A stretch of DNA of 64,000 nt from assembly GCA_033819885.1 (NCBI GenBank), contig JAQYUZ010000011.1, positions 186,001-250,000 on the forward strand, given 5' to 3'. Positions 1 to 12,290 of the stretch are shown here, piece by piece. Made by a program: the position numbers and the translations under genes. The stretch is from Microbotryomycetes sp. JL201. Lineage: Eukaryota > Basidiomycota > Microbotryomycetes. The notes beneath the pieces were generated by a model. The model did not search any database. It saw only the letters and a program-made list of their open reading frames with translations, and was not told where the DNA came from. Position 1 is the first letter of the stretch. Each line of letters starts with the position of its first letter.

Positions 1-545
1 TGGGCGAATCCGTGTTTTGCTTGATGCCGGCTGGCGATTCGCCGACTCGCCGTGCGTTTTACGAAGCTGCGCTCCTCGGATGCATTCCCGTCACTTTCCG
101 CGAGCGGAGCTACGGTCGATTGTTGCCCTCTTCTCCAGAGCTCAATGATCTCTCCAAGTACACATTTTTCATTGACGAAAACGAGATCATCAATGGCATC
201 GGACCGACGGTCATCGAACGACTGGAAGCCATCCCTCTTCGCGAGGTGCACCGGATGCAGCGACACTTGCGGTCAATCGCGAGCAAGTTGCAATGGTCTG
301 TCCCTGCCGAGAACGAATGGTTCCCGCTGCGAGACAATACGCCGTTAATACAAGCCGGCCTACCAATCTATAACCATTCCAAGTCGGTCAAAGAACAACT
401 CGAGACTGAGCAAGTCGTCGACGCGTTCCAGATGTTAATCAAGGAGCTGGATACGATTCGACGTGGCGAGTGGCGAGCTGGTCTCGCCCGGGACACTCGC
501 AAAGGCATGTCTGCGCAACGATTCGGTCGCGTCCATCAATCATGA
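1..545 (+). CDS. Exostosin-type glycosyltransferase, C-terminal part (GT47-like)
   Basis: This is the 3' end of a gene that begins left of the window; the frame is open from the first bases to a TGA at 543-545, giving about 180 residues. The segment FCLMPAGDSPTRRAFYEA followed by LLGCIPVTF is the signature of the exostosin/GT47 fold, where the Asp-Ser-Pro and the Gly-Cys-Ile-Pro-Val strand line the nucleotide-sugar site. By family knowledge such proteins move sugars onto glycans in the secretory pathway; the donor and acceptor here cannot be told. After the domain comes a charged, probably helical tail. The N-terminal membrane anchor expected for the family lies outside the window. Confidence 0.75.
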   Translation, partial: GESVFCLMPAGDSPTRRAFYEAALLGCIPVTFRERSYGRLLPSSPELNDLSKYTFFIDENEIINGIGPTVIERLEAIPLREVHRMQRHLRSIASKLQWSVPAENEWFPLRDNTPLIQAGLPIYNHSKSVKEQLETEQVVDAFQMLIKELDTIRRGEWRAGLARDTRKGMSAQRFGRVHQS

Positions 546-814
546 TTGTGGCCAACCGGACATACGAGGACCGCGGCTTGCGATTTATGGAGGTGGGAAA
601 TATCATGTATCAAAAGCATTTCATCACCATATCATCGTGTAGCATTAGACATTTGAACGTAGATAGACGAAATGTGCATCGCTGTTGTTTCATATTTTTC
701 CCCAGTGTTTTTCGGCTCACGTGATGTCCTCGTTCGGACAAATTCGAAAAGTCCGTGCCGACAGAGCTGAAGGCCGTCCGCCAGCGTCCCGAGCTTGCGC
801 TCTTTGCCTCAAAC
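546..814. other. Intergenic, 3' end of glycosyltransferase gene and promoter of SSADH gene
   Basis: No coding signal is seen. An E-box CACGTG lies at 718-723, about 95 bases upstream of the SSADH start codon, in a T-rich stretch. Confidence 0.5.
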
Positions 815-2883
815 ATGTCCATCTCCAAGACACCAGTCGCAAAGGCCAACGCGCCCATCACTGTGAGTAGTCGCTTCTGTAGGGTTCATATTTGGGTCAG
901 CTCTGACCTCGTCGTCGATTCGACCCCGTTTGCCGCAAAAGCTCGCCGATCCGAGCCTGTGGCGCTCTGGCGGCTACATCAATGGAAAATGGACGAACGG
1001 CACTGCCTCGACCAACTTTGACGTGTACAGTGCGCTGATTATTGCCATCATGCCGTTGAGCTTTCCGAGGAGCTAAACGCCTCGGCTTTGTCGATCTGCA
1101 GATCCAGGAAACGGACAACAGATTGGCTCTCTGCCTGACATGACCCTCGACGACACGAAAGAGGCGATCGACTGCGCGAGCGAGGCATTCAAGACGTGGC
1201 GCGAGACGAGCGAGTACGAGCGCGCGGCCATTTTGACCAAATTGTTCAAGTGTGTCACAATATGGCGACGACGTCACCCAAAGACTATGTTCTAACATCT
1301 CACTGTTCTCTCAGGCTCATGAGGGATCATGCCGAGGATTTGGCTCAGATCATTACGCTCGAGAACGGCAAACCGCTAGCAGATGCGCGTGGCGAAGTCA
1401 ACTACGGAGGTGAGATATATTGGAGCTCTTGGTGAACCTGTTGGACTCACAGTTGCGTTCAACCACGTTTCACAGCCAGTTTCCTTGAGTAGGTCGCCTT
1501 GAACAAGCAAAAGTGAGATTCGTGTGACTAACTCTCCTCCGTCTGCAGCTGGTTTGCTGGAGAGGCTGTTCGCAACTACGGCGACGTGATCCCTTCGTCC
1601 ATCAAGGGAATCGAAAACCGCGTTTACAAGCAGCCTGTTGGCGTCTGCGGTATCAGTGAGCTCAACTTTAGCCTTTCTGCCTCCGAACACTCTTTAATTC
1701 CTCTTACTCAGTCACGCCATGGAACTTTCCCAACGCAATGTGAGCGTCTGTGCCAGGTAGATAGACGGCAGAATTGACGCATTGCCTTTCCAGGGTCACT
1801 CGCAAAGTAGGAGCTGCTCTCGCGGCAGGCTGCACGGTCGTCCTTAAAGCCCCACCAGAGACGCCATACTCTGTCTTGGCTATCGTGGAGCTGTGCGAAC
1901 GTGCAGGCGTCCCCAAAGGCGTCGTCAACTGCGTCCTAACCGACAAGAATGTCCAAGCGATTGGTCGCGAGTTGTGCGAATCACGCAAGATCAAAAAGGT
2001 TTCCTTTACCGGTTCGACTCGAGTGGGCAAGATTCTCATGTCGCAATCAAGCAGCACATTGAAAAAGCTCAGCATGGAACTCGGTGGCAACGCCCCTTTC
2101 ATTGTCTTTGACGATGCCGATCTCGACAAGGCCGTCGCCGGAGCCGTCGTTTGCAAGTTCAGATTGTCCGGTCAGACCTGCGTCTGCGCCAACAGGTTGT
2201 TCGTTCAAGACGGCATCTACGACAAGTTTGCAGCCAAGCTTGTCGAGGCGGTCAAAAACTTTAAAGTCGGCCCAGGTGCAGACGACGGCGTCACGCATGG
2301 ACCTTTGATTCACGGCGCGGCTGTCGACAAGGTTGAACGACATGTTGAAGATGCCAAGAGTAAGGGCGCGAGGGTGCTTGTAGGCGGAGCCAGGCGAGAT
2401 GGCGCGGGTTTCTTCTATCAACCCACCGTGCTGGCCGATGTCGAGCGATGCGAAGTTGACGAGGATGAGACTTTCGGTGAGTCTCCTTGCTTTCACTGCG
2501 TCACGAGCGACAACCAACGATGTTTCTCTCCCACAGGTCCGCTTGCAGCTTTGTACCGGTTCAAAACTGAGGAAGAGGTCATCGAGCGGGCAAACGAGCC
2601 CGACGTCGGCCTTTCTGGCTATTTCTTCACCGAAAACATCTCGAGGTTACACAGAGTCGCAGCAGCTCTAGAGGTTGGCATGGTGAGTTACGGCTAAAAT
2701 GTGCCAGATCAAACGCAAAAAAAATTTACTCTTGATGCTTGAAAGGTCGGCGCAAATACCGGATTGATTTCGCAAGCTTCTATTCCGTTCGGTGGTGTAC
2801 AACAATCGGGATTCGGCCGCGAAGGCTCAAAATACGGCATCGCAGAGTACCAAAACATCAAGCTTGTTGCACAAGCCATCTGA
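815..2883 (+). CDS. UGA2: Succinate-semialdehyde dehydrogenase (ALDH superfamily)
   Basis: The spliced product is a full-length aldehyde dehydrogenase of about 500 residues that oxidises succinate semialdehyde to succinate, the last step of the GABA shunt. The order of motifs is: N-terminal [19 protein letters not shown], the NAD-binding [11 protein letters not shown] near 1998-2030, the general-base Glu in MELGGNAPF at about 2074-2100, and the catalytic Cys in [10 protein letters not shown] at about 2167-2196. The double Cys of CVCANR is typical of the SSADH branch. The C-terminus [17 protein letters not shown] is also typical. The start ATG at 815 opens a short first exon ending before GTGAGT at 863; several short introns follow (for example after DETFG at 2475 and after GMV near 2682). 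The exact acceptor of intron 1 is uncertain. The other possibility is a different ALDH, but the Cys motif argues for SSADH. Confidence 0.9.
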
Positions 2884-3133
2884 ACTCGCGCAGCCTACTT
2901 GAAACATTCTCTCTAGTTTTTCACATCGATTCGGGCCAGACCTGATGTAATCATAACATGTTGCATTATCTTCTTGTCCCGAGGGCAAGCACATGTCAGC
3001 GTAGAGCAAAGGCTGACAAACTCCTGAAGCGGCCCAGCTTTGGCAGGCCAACTTGAAACCTAAACATGTTTGAAATGCGGCTGAGCATACGTGTTGCATG
3101 TCTCTACTTCCTGCTCGCCAGTCTACTACATAG

Positions 3134-6100
3134 CTATACAAACACCCATCGGCCATTGACGAGCTTCTGAGTCATCATGACCGGCTTCAACTCGATGCCC
3201 GTGCCCGGACCGAATCTCGGCAAGACGATCGTCTGCCTCACGTCTGGACCCAACGTTCTGTCAATTTTGAGCTTGCTCTGCGCCAACGTCGTTGCTGGGG
3301 ACTCGACGGGCTTGCTAAAGGTGCACATTGGCCGGCCAAGCGTGGGCAACCAAGCCGGATTTATCACGGTGACCGCTAAATCCAGCTCATCAGCTATAGT
3401 CTTAGCAAACTATACGACGGCTGACTTACTCTTGAGCCACACCTTGTGCGTTCGATGCAATTCGGCGAACACGATAAATTCTGGTGGCGCTTGATGAAAC
3501 AATGTTGACGACGGATGAATAAACAAGTCTTCTTCTAGACCGAATGTTCGGTATGGCACGTTGCGCGTTGACCCCACTTTGCTAAAAGACACGTTGCTCG
3601 ACTTGTCGGCGAGGTCTTTGCGAACGGCAACTTGGTCGATGAACGACGACGTGAGCAGCTGTCGAATGATCTTGAGCTGGAGCTCTGTCGGAGGCTGGAG
3701 CTTGGGCACAAAGCCGGCATCGATGCCAGGGTAAGTCGATTGGACTATTCTGCTGATCTGGGCTCGAAGCTTGTGAATTTCTTCCATGGCCTGCGAAATG
3801 TCGTTCAGCGCATCATCGCCTGCGAGCGATCTCATGACGCACCTTGGTTCGGACAAAGTTGGCCTCGCAGAACGAGGCTTTGCCACCGTCGTATTCGTAG
3901 GCACCTACAACACTAAGAACCTTGAACACGTCGCTCAAACCTTTGCCAAGGGCAGCGTGACGCTAAAACGATCGTGGTGAGCACAAGGAGCTTGAAATAA
4001 TAAGCTACACTCACTGCCTGCGTCTTGAAGTAAGCTCTTCGCGCCACCTTCATCTCTTCTTTGCGTCTCAGCTCTGGGTCACGAATGTTGGCAATCTCGG
4101 CCGCATTCAATGTCTTTTCCGATGCGAGATCCGGTACGTTGTCGTCGTCATCGCCAAGATTGCCCTCGTGAATGAAGGGATCGCCTACAGACAAAGCGCA
4201 CACGACGGCGATGATATATGGCAAGCAACCGTGTTGCTGACCTGCGACAATCATCTTCGAGTACCTCGGCGATAGGGGAAACAGTGCCATTGAACGACCG
4301 AGCTCTGTTATCTTGCCGCCTATCCGCGACGGCGAGTCTGTGAGTTCGAGCGCGCCAAGGTTGACTAAAGTTTTTTCGGCTTTGCGCAAGCTGTCGCGGT
4401 CCGGCGGCGTTGGGAACGGGAAATTCGACACGGCATCGATATTCATGCTCTTCATTTGTAAGACGACGCCTTCGATTGGCATGCGTAAGATTTCCGGTTT
4501 GCTGAACTGATCAAAGTAGTTTTCAAAGACGGCGGACGAGTACAATCGGTAGCAGTGTCCCGGGCCTGTTCGACCTGCGCGACCTGCGCGCTGTTGAGCG
4601 GAAGCTTTAGAGACCCATTGAACTTCGAATGATTGGATGCCGCTGTTCATGTCGAATTGGCGCTGCAGGTCAATCTGATCAGCATCTGGAAGGATTCAGA
4701 TACTCGTGAGAGCTTACTTCTTTGGCACGTCCCGAATCCACGACGTATCTGATATTTGGGATGGTGATGGACGTCTCCGCAACGTTGGTCGCGACCACCA
4801 CAAGTCGAGTCCCTGCTGGAGGCTCTTGGAACACGCGCATCTGTTTGTCCGTAGGTAGCAGGGAGTACAGCGGCAGGATATGCATCGGTTCTGACCATGA
4901 TGAGCAATCCAAGGTCAGAGACACGTCGATATGCGAAAACGTATGCCCGCTTACCCTCTGTGTCTTCCTCCATGTCGAGACCGCCAAACTTTTCCTCGTC
5001 TTCGTCACTCTCAAGTCCGTCTTCGTCATCGTCATCGTAAATGCCGTCGTCAACATCAGCCGCAAGATCCTTGTCGTCACCTAGATCAACCTCCTCCGGC
5101 TCTAGGTCATCCCCGACTGAAAAAGCGAGTATTAGTTTCCGTCAGCGCGATCAGCATGCCAATACTCACGTTCAATCTTGCTTCGAATGACATCCTCGCC
5201 ATCATAATCAACATGGTCCGCGTTTGACCCGAGGGCATCGACCAACGCCTGACCACTCCTTCTTTCATCTTGCCTTTTCTTGGCAATCGCTTGCCTCCTC
5301 TTTCGTTCAGCCACGGCTTTAGCTCCAAACTTTTTCTCGAGCTTTTTGCAGAGCGACACGATCTCATTCTGACCTGTGCAGAACACGAGTACGCCACCGG
5401 GCGGCAATCGAGCGTGAATTCGGGCGACCTTTTTATAAGCTTGCTCGAGGTAGTCGGCATGTGTTCGTCGTGCAAAGTGGACCGTGACGGGATGTTGTCG
5501 AGCGGAGACTTGCAGTATCGGAGGTGGTTTCGGAAACAACGTGGGGTTCTCTGCAAAATCAGACACTCGCAAGGTGGCCGACATGATGATCAGTCGCAAG
5601 GGCTGGCACAAGCGTGAGCTGTCAGAATTCTAACCCGAATTCCACGTAGTGAATGGTAGCACACCTTTGCTCCGCTTTCGCCCTTTTTCCACATGTCTTC
5701 GCGCAATCGAGCGACGCGGCTCAGTACGCCGATCAAGACGTCCGTGTTGACGCCTCGCTCGTGAGCTTCGTCAATGACGACAACGCTGTACTTTGTCAGA
5801 AGAAAGTCTGACGCCAATTCTCGTAAGAGAACGCCGTCCGTCATGAAGACGAGTTTTGTGTCGCTGGCAGTATTTGAAGAGTACCGAATTCGGTGCGCAA
5901 CTTGGGTCGATTTCGGAGGGAGACATAGCTCCTCGCGCACTCGCTGACATGTGGACAGAGCGGCAACACGACGAGGCTGCGTGATGGCGACCATGCCAGG
6001 GTTGTCTGCAATGCGATCATCGGGATGAGCATGCTTACGGTTTGTGCACCTCGGTCTGTGCTACTCACCCGAGGACGGGTGACCCCACCCTGCCTCCCAC

Positions 6101-7461
6101 AAAAATTGACCGATCTGTGTCGTCTTGCCAGAGCCTGTCTCGCCACAAATGACAATTACCGCATGCCCTCTGATGGCTTCCATAATACGATCCTCTTCCT
6201 TGACAATAGGCAATTCTGCCCTTTGCTTCTCCATCTCTTCAGTCCTGTTGACCGGGATGTGCGTGCTACGTTGAGGAGGCAACGTAGGCAGTTCGTCTGC
6301 AGACAAGACAGAACCCAGAGGACCCAAGATGCCTTCAGGCAGACTGGCAGCTTTGACGCCCGTGCCATCCGGAAGCAACGGCTTGTACTCGCCGTCTGCC
6401 AAAGTGTTCGAAGAAGCTTCAGCCGGCGCCATGCCCGTAGCGGCCAAGATCTGGCTCTCGGCCCAGGCTTGAAAGGAGCCTTTGGTGCGTTTGACGGGAC
6501 TTTCTGGCGTCTGCAAACCGTCTTCATCCTCATCCACGGAGTCGCTCGCTGAATCCTCCTCGTCTTGTTCGTCTTGTTCGTCTTGTTCGTCTTGTTCGTC
6601 TTGTTCGTCTTGTTCGTCTTGTTCGTCTTGGTCATCCGAAGGCTGCCAACTGGGAATCCCGCCTTCAGCGTCGTCATCAGGAATCCCCTTCCAGGAATCT
6701 TCGTCGCTGTCTACAACTTCGTTCATATCCTCATCTGACAAGTCATCAGCCGAGTCGGACGAATCAAACTCGCTCTCGTCGTCATCCTCTGATTCAATCT
6801 GGTTGGCGTCGCTCTTTTTCAAGGCAGCGCGCCTCGCAGCTTTGCTCTTTGGTTTCTTGTTGCGCTTGACAACTGTGACTGTGGCACCTGCTGCCAAGGC
6901 GCTGCCGACTGCAGGCGGTGGCGCCATTGGCTTGCTCGTAGACGAAGCTTGCTTACTCGCTCTGGCAACATCGACGACTCCGAGGGACCCAGAGGCGTTG
7001 AATAGAGGGGCCCTGTCGCCATCTACCGTTACTGTAGGTCTCAAGGTTGGTTCGGCTGGGATCAACATTCGCTCGAGTTCCCTCTCTTCCTCTTCGTCGT
7101 CGTCTGGGTCTGACTCGCTGCCTTCTTCTTGGTGGTCTTCAGAGTCACTGAGATGTTGCGACTTTCCTTTGATCCGTTTCAGGACGTCTTGGGCTCGCAC
7201 GCGTCGACTTTGTTCGAGGTTTGCTGTGAACGCGAGCCTGTCTGCCTGAGTTTTGAACTGTTTCGATCCGAGCGTTGCGGAAGATTGGAGATTGAGATCA
7301 TGTACTTGGGAACGTCTGTGTGTATACGGTGATCAGCTCTACCCGATCAGGCATGGTCTATACGAGACGTACGAGAGCGATTCGATGAGCTTTACGCGCT
7401 CTTCCTTTTTGAGCTTGCGTTCAATGTAGGCGTCGAGGCGCTTCTTCTTCTTTGCCGACAT
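3134..7461 (-). CDS. ECM16: DEAH-box RNA helicase Dhr1/Ecm16 (DHX37 family)
   Basis: This is a nucleolar ATP-dependent RNA helicase, known in yeast and animals to release U3 snoRNA during small-subunit rRNA maturation. The product is about 1,250 residues over several exons. It starts [19 protein letters not shown] (ATG at 7461, first exon about 30 residues), followed by a long acidic and Lys-rich region. The helicase core shows the P-loop [15 protein letters not shown] (about 6090-6135), [13 protein letters not shown] (about 5730-5770), SATL in [12 protein letters not shown] (about 5570-5590), [14 protein letters not shown] (about 4760-4800), and [18 protein letters not shown] (about 4540-4600). 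The HA2 and OB-type C-terminal regions follow, ending LVNGRWVFV at 3134. The acidic N-terminal region holds a perfect DEQ tripeptide repeat. Neighbouring DEAH proteins such as Prp22 or Dhr2 are less likely because the short Lys-rich start and the C-terminus fit Dhr1. Confidence 0.88.
6560..6631. repeat. 9-bp tandem repeat coding Asp-Glu-Gln
   Basis: About eight nearly identical copies of a 9-base unit (CGTCTTGTT on the + strand) lie inside the acidic N-terminal region of the Dhr1 gene. On the coding strand they read as seven or more DEQ triplets. The near-perfect identity at the base level points to recent slippage. Confidence 0.9.
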
Positions 7462-7599
7462 TTTTGGTTCACTCTTGCCATGTTGCTGTAGCTGTGCGCG
7501 TAGCTGTATTCACGAGCATACAAGGCGGCGCAAGTCAGCGCTCTGCAGTCACGAAGAGCGAGCCGCAGCGTGTGCGGCAACGATGAGGTACTGATGTCA

Positions 7600-7966
7600 A
7601 GACCCTATCTCATGCAGTCCGCTTGCGCCGAGGGACGTGTGCGCGCTAGCTTGCTGCACGCCGTTCAAAAAAGTCGCGGACGAGGTTTGATCGGCCGAAA
7701 GGAGCGCTAGCCTAGCACTGGACACTGCAATGACGGTGACATTTGCTCACCTCTTGCTTTCTTCTCTTTTGTTCTCGCGAATCGATTACGTCGAGCTCGT
7801 TCGAGTCGTCTCGGTCGAGCTCGAGCCTCGCAGCTGTTGCCGCCGCTGCCTTGTCTTCATCCGCATCGTCGTCGTCGTCCGCGCGTCTCTTCTTCGACGA
7901 GCGCTGGACTAGGCGGCCTTTCTGGTTGTGCTTTGGCGGTCGCTTGACGCCTGGTGGCGGCGCCAT
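7600..7966 (-). CDS. Small charged protein, not recognised
   Basis: An ATG at 7966 opens a strongly biased reading frame: a basic start (MAPPPGVKRPPKHNQKGR), a KKRR cluster, a run of Asp, and a Lys/Arg-rich end (EQKRRKQE) near 7742, where a GTGAGC donor follows. The composition suggests a nuclear or nucleolar protein, but I do not recognise a family. The last exon is uncertain: an acceptor near 7703 gives a product of about 90 residues, and a later one near 7645 gives another short tail ending near 7600. The gene lies upstream of and on the same strand as the Dhr1 gene, and diverges from the MDR-domain gene. Confidence 0.45.
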
Positions 7967-8515
7967 GGTTATTGCAGAAACGAACAAGTCACGTGCAAAC
8001 GCACACGCGCGCGGGTTTTTATACGGAATATCAGACAGGGGCTGGCTGAGACGACCGATCAATGTCATTCACGTGCAAGCCCCGTGACGACAACATATGG
8101 GCCGATGTAGTGAGTTATACGTGCTGATGTGCACACCGATCAGCACGCTCATGTTTAAATCAAACGCTATGACGTCCTCCGTTCGGCGATCAGTTGAGGG
8201 CCGCAGGGCCTGCGACGGGCGGCTCAGTGCTCGTCTGGCTCGTTTTCCAGCTTGTTTCAGGCGGCAGTTGACGAGCACACTCGCACACAAGAATTAACTC
8301 TTGCCATCAAAGCTGGACAGCGGGGGTTGAGCTCGTGCGCGGCGTTGGAGCAGCCTCAGCCACGAAAGGATTAATCGCTCCGGCCAACTCGAGCAAAGGG
8401 TCCGAGCGCGTCACGCCCTTTTCATCAGTCCACACACCCATCGCAAGCGCAAGCACACGCGGGCGTCCCTCACCTCTCTCCGTCTCTTGACAGCGAGCTC
8501 GAGCTCGAGTTCAGG
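7967..8515. promoter_or_regulatory. Divergent intergenic region with paired TCACGTGCAA elements
   Basis: This 549-base stretch separates two divergent genes and shows no reliable coding signal. The 10-mer TCACGTGCAA occurs twice in the same orientation, at 7989-7998 and 8069-8078, close to the start of the small charged protein. CT-rich tracts and a GAGCTCGAGCTCGAG run precede the ATG at 8516. Confidence 0.4.
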
Positions 8516-11500
8516 ATGGGCGGGCCGACGTTGATGCAGAAGCTGCTGTCGCAGCCGAGCACGAGCTACAGCCAGGGCCATGCCCAACACCGCCAGTCCC
8601 TGTACGAGACGACGCAGTACTCGCAGCGTGCAGGCTCGTCAGTCAGGTCAGGCAGGTCGAGCGTGTACTCGTGCACGACACCCGACCTGCGCTCGGGCGC
8701 AAGTTCGCCCGTGCCTGGCGCGAGTCGGCCGCAGTCGATCAGCGCGCTCAGTGACCGCTCGCTCGCGTCCTTTGCCAGCAGCGCACGCGACACACCGGGC
8801 GGCTGGGTCAACGGGCAATGGGAGTGGGCCGCGTACGGCGGCCGAGGCGGCTTGACGCGTGGGCCGGCGAGCATTCACCCTTCAGAACTAGCGAGCGAGT
8901 TGGGCGTGCGCACACGCAGCCAACGCAGGCGCACCACAACGAGCGACGCAGGCAGCGACTTTGGCGACAACCAAAGCTTTCGCAGCGCCCGCACCTCGCG
9001 CAGCTACAGCTCTGTCAAATCATCAGCCTCCGAGCTTGGCAACACGGCACGCTGGACTCATGCCTCACCCTCTCTGCAAATGGGGGCTCTCCGTAAGCCA
9101 TCAAAGTCGAGCAAACTGTCCTCGCTCGTCACAGGCACCGCCGAACCTTCGCGCAAGTACTCGTCCCTCAGCCCGATGCCATCACTCATCTCGCCCGCAT
9201 CGTCCTCCGCCAAGCCACGACCGAGGAGAGAACGTGTCTCGCGCTCGTTCTCGACCGACTCGCCCATGTCTGAAGTGCCGTCGTTGACGTCCTCACGTTC
9301 GTCCTCCCGCGACTCGCCACCGCTCACGCCAGTCAACACGGCCTACGACTCGTCCTACTTGTCCGTTGACCCGGCCCATGCCAAGCAGAAACGCGCAAAA
9401 CGCTCCGAAAACGCTTTTCTCACGGTCGAGCAAGCCAAGCCAAAGCCCAAACGCAAGAGCAAGAGCACAACGGTCGAGCACCCACTCGAAAACACTGTAA
9501 CGGTTTGTGAGATTCGGGCCGACGAGGTGCGTCTAGACTGGAACAAGTAATCGACTACACACTAACCATGCTGTCTCCCTTTTCAGAACGATAATGCCCA
9601 AGATCCGACAGGAACGGTCGCCGAGAGGCAATCAGAGCCTGTCGCGTCCGCCGCGTCGGCCGGCCATGAATCAGATGAAGCAAAGACAACAGTGTTCAAC
9701 GACGGCGCCGCATCTGCCTCAGATTCAGGGTCCGACTCAGAGTCAGACAGCGACAGTGCAATCTCGGACGAGGACGCGCCCGAAAATCCGCAGGTGCCTC
9801 GCATCAGCCTCACGAGGACAGACTCTGATCAGTCAGCTACGGGAATCAAGGGTGACATTGACGTTTTGACGGCGAACAGCCCAGTCAAGCAACGCCGCTC
9901 ATCGTCCCATCAGACCAACAAGGTCGTCGGACCTGCATATCCTCCCGTCACGATGGAGATAGTCAAGTCGAGCCCGGCGAAAAAGCAGCGGTCCACGAAG
10001 CACAAGTCTAAAGCGTCGTCAATAGCCAGGACCGCCGAAGGCGATGTGGGTGAGCCAGGAACGAGCGCCTCTTCTGGCTCGGCAGCGGCACAAGATCCTC
10101 AATGGCTCAAGCGTATCAAGGCTCTGGGCGGGCCGATCGACCCATTACTGAAAGACGTTCCTGTCACTCGAAAGCGAACCAAAGAGCCTCAGCTCCACTG
10201 GACCGTCCAGCAGTACGAGGAGCAGCAGCAGCAGCAGCAGCAACAGGTGAGGCCGATCCATCGTCCTTCCAGCTTGGGCAACTTGCGCAGACCAAAGTGG
10301 GATGCGCTTGAACCCATGCCCGAGCAAGACGAGCGCGAAGAGTCGGTCGTTAGCAAGGCTTCAAAGCAAGCGGCGGCCGAGGACACCCTCGAGCCGGCAT
10401 TACCTGCTCTGACGGAACACCGCCTGTCGGAAGACTCTGCTGTGTCGATGCCATCGTCAGAGAAGGCAGAGGGCGAATTGGCCGCTCCCTCAGCGCCTGC
10501 TCCAGAACCACCTTGCCCGCTGCCGCATATCGAGAGGAGGCACAGCCCGGAACCAAAAATCAATGCGTTTCAGGTGGCTCCATTCCCGGTACGAAAAGAT
10601 CGACAGAGACCGCGTTCGTTATCTCCTAGGCGCACGCCTTTGCCCTCAATCGAGGCAGCTACGACGACAGCAGGTCTCATGCCGCCGGTCATGACGCCAT
10701 ACACAATCCCACCACCTGCGACACCTCTGCCATTCCATATTCCAACTGCTGCCGATGAAGGTTTCTGGCGACCGCGAGCGGCTTCGACAACCTCAGACTC
10801 CAGAAGTGTACGATCAAGCGGCGGCTACTCAACCATGTCTGTGCCAACAGGTGCGTTCTACAGACCGCCAAAGAATCCTGCTCGCGCGCAACAACGTCAC
10901 TCGATGGCAATCGCAAGCAATATGGCCCCGACGACCACCCAGAGCGAGCCTGCTGCGGGCATGATGGCCACATTGTCCATCTCGGCGACTGCATTGATGC
11001 GCCCGACAGCCTCGTCGTCTGGATTTTCCCTGTTCAGAAGAATGGAGCCCCCGATCGCATCGTCAGCGGCTGCGTCGAGAATGTTCGAACCGACGCGCGA
11101 CTTGACTTACTCGACGTTGCAACCTCTACCAAAAAAGGTCAAGTCTGACGAGGTCATGGTTCAAGTGTTTGCTGCCGGTCTGGACAGACTCGATATCGAA
11201 AGGACAAAAGAGATGGCTTCAAGACAGGACGGCTTTGGGTTTGTTCCAGGTCGAGCGTTTTACGGCAAGGTTCTCGACACGGGAATTGAGATCAAGCTCG
11301 TCAAGCGTGGCGATCTCGTCTTTGGTTTGATGCCCATGAAGAAAGTGAGTATCCGATTGGCGCTGTAGGTTGCAGATTATGGCTGACGTTGTGCTCTCCC
11401 AGTCTTCGACATTGTCCGAAGTGATTACCGTGCCAAAAGATAGAGTGACCATCGCTCCTTCTGCCTCGCAACTCACAGTGGAGCAGATTGCGTCGCTGCC

Positions 11501-12290
11501 CGTCACTGCCGTTCCGGCGTTGCAAGCGATGGAAACGATTTGCGACCAGTTGCCGCGAGGCTCAAAGGTGCTTCACTTCGACAGAACGTATCATAGCTTT
11601 TGCTTACTGCGACCCTCGTGCAGATCTTGATTTTGAACGCTCACGAAGGCGTTGGTGCATTAAGTGTTCAATTGGCCGACTACCTTCGACCTTCGAAAGA
11701 TCTGTTTGTCGTTGCGCACTGCCCAATCACAGCCTACGAGGGCGCGGAGTACTGCCGCGCTGCCGGAGCGTCCCATGTCATCGTCGACGAACCCCTCGCG
11801 ACGCTCAATGGCTTGCACGAATCTGAATTCGACGTCGTGATAGACACAATCGGCGGAAGAAGATGTGAGTTTAGCAAAGCGGTCGAGACGGATGTCAGTT
11901 TCTGACATGGGGGTTAATTCAGTGTACGACGCTGCTCGCCGAGTCTTGCACCACACGGGCACGTTCATCTCGACTGTCGGTGACTCGGCCTCTGTCTCGT
12001 CAACGTCGCAATGGAAAGCGTCACTTCGCTCTCTTCGACGTACTTTCGTGAAAAAAGACAAGAAGCTCGTCCGATTCTTGCACGTCTCGTCCGAAACGGT
12101 CGAACAGCGCGATGAAAGCGTCAGGGCTGTGCTAGACAGGGTTAGTCAAGCCGTCATCGAAGGCAACGTCCAACCTCGAGTCGATCGAATTTGGTCATTT
12201 GAAGATGCAGCGTCTGCTTTCAAGGACTCGTCCATTGCCGGACCAGCTCAGTTGGGCGTTGGTAAAGTCGTTCGGATTAAACAGGTTTGA
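8516..12290 (+). CDS. Long disordered protein with C-terminal MDR (quinone oxidoreductase-like) domain
   Basis: The gene codes for roughly 1,150 residues. The first 830 or so are low-complexity, rich in Ser, Pro, Ala and charged residues, with a short polyQ run near 10220-10246. From about 11100 onward the frame becomes a medium-chain dehydrogenase/reductase-like domain: catalytic-domain strand VMVQVFAAGLDRLDIER, then GDLVFGLM, then the nucleotide-binding fold ILILNAHEGVGALSVQLA, a VVIDTIGG strand and a C-terminal GKVVRIKQV. No zinc ligands are evident. Worked-out joins: exon 1 ends before 9497 (or 9503), exon 2 runs 9587-11344 in phase, exon 3 begins at 11403; later introns lie near 11568 and 11863. 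The MDR part resembles the fungal Ast1-like group, whose members act at membranes and need not be enzymes. Its function here is unknown. Confidence 0.75.

Noticed and set aside
6156-6677. Thr-Asn-Lys repeat frame in the Dhr1 region
   Set aside because: It is another frame of the 9-bp repeat; the helicase frame continues through the region without interruption.
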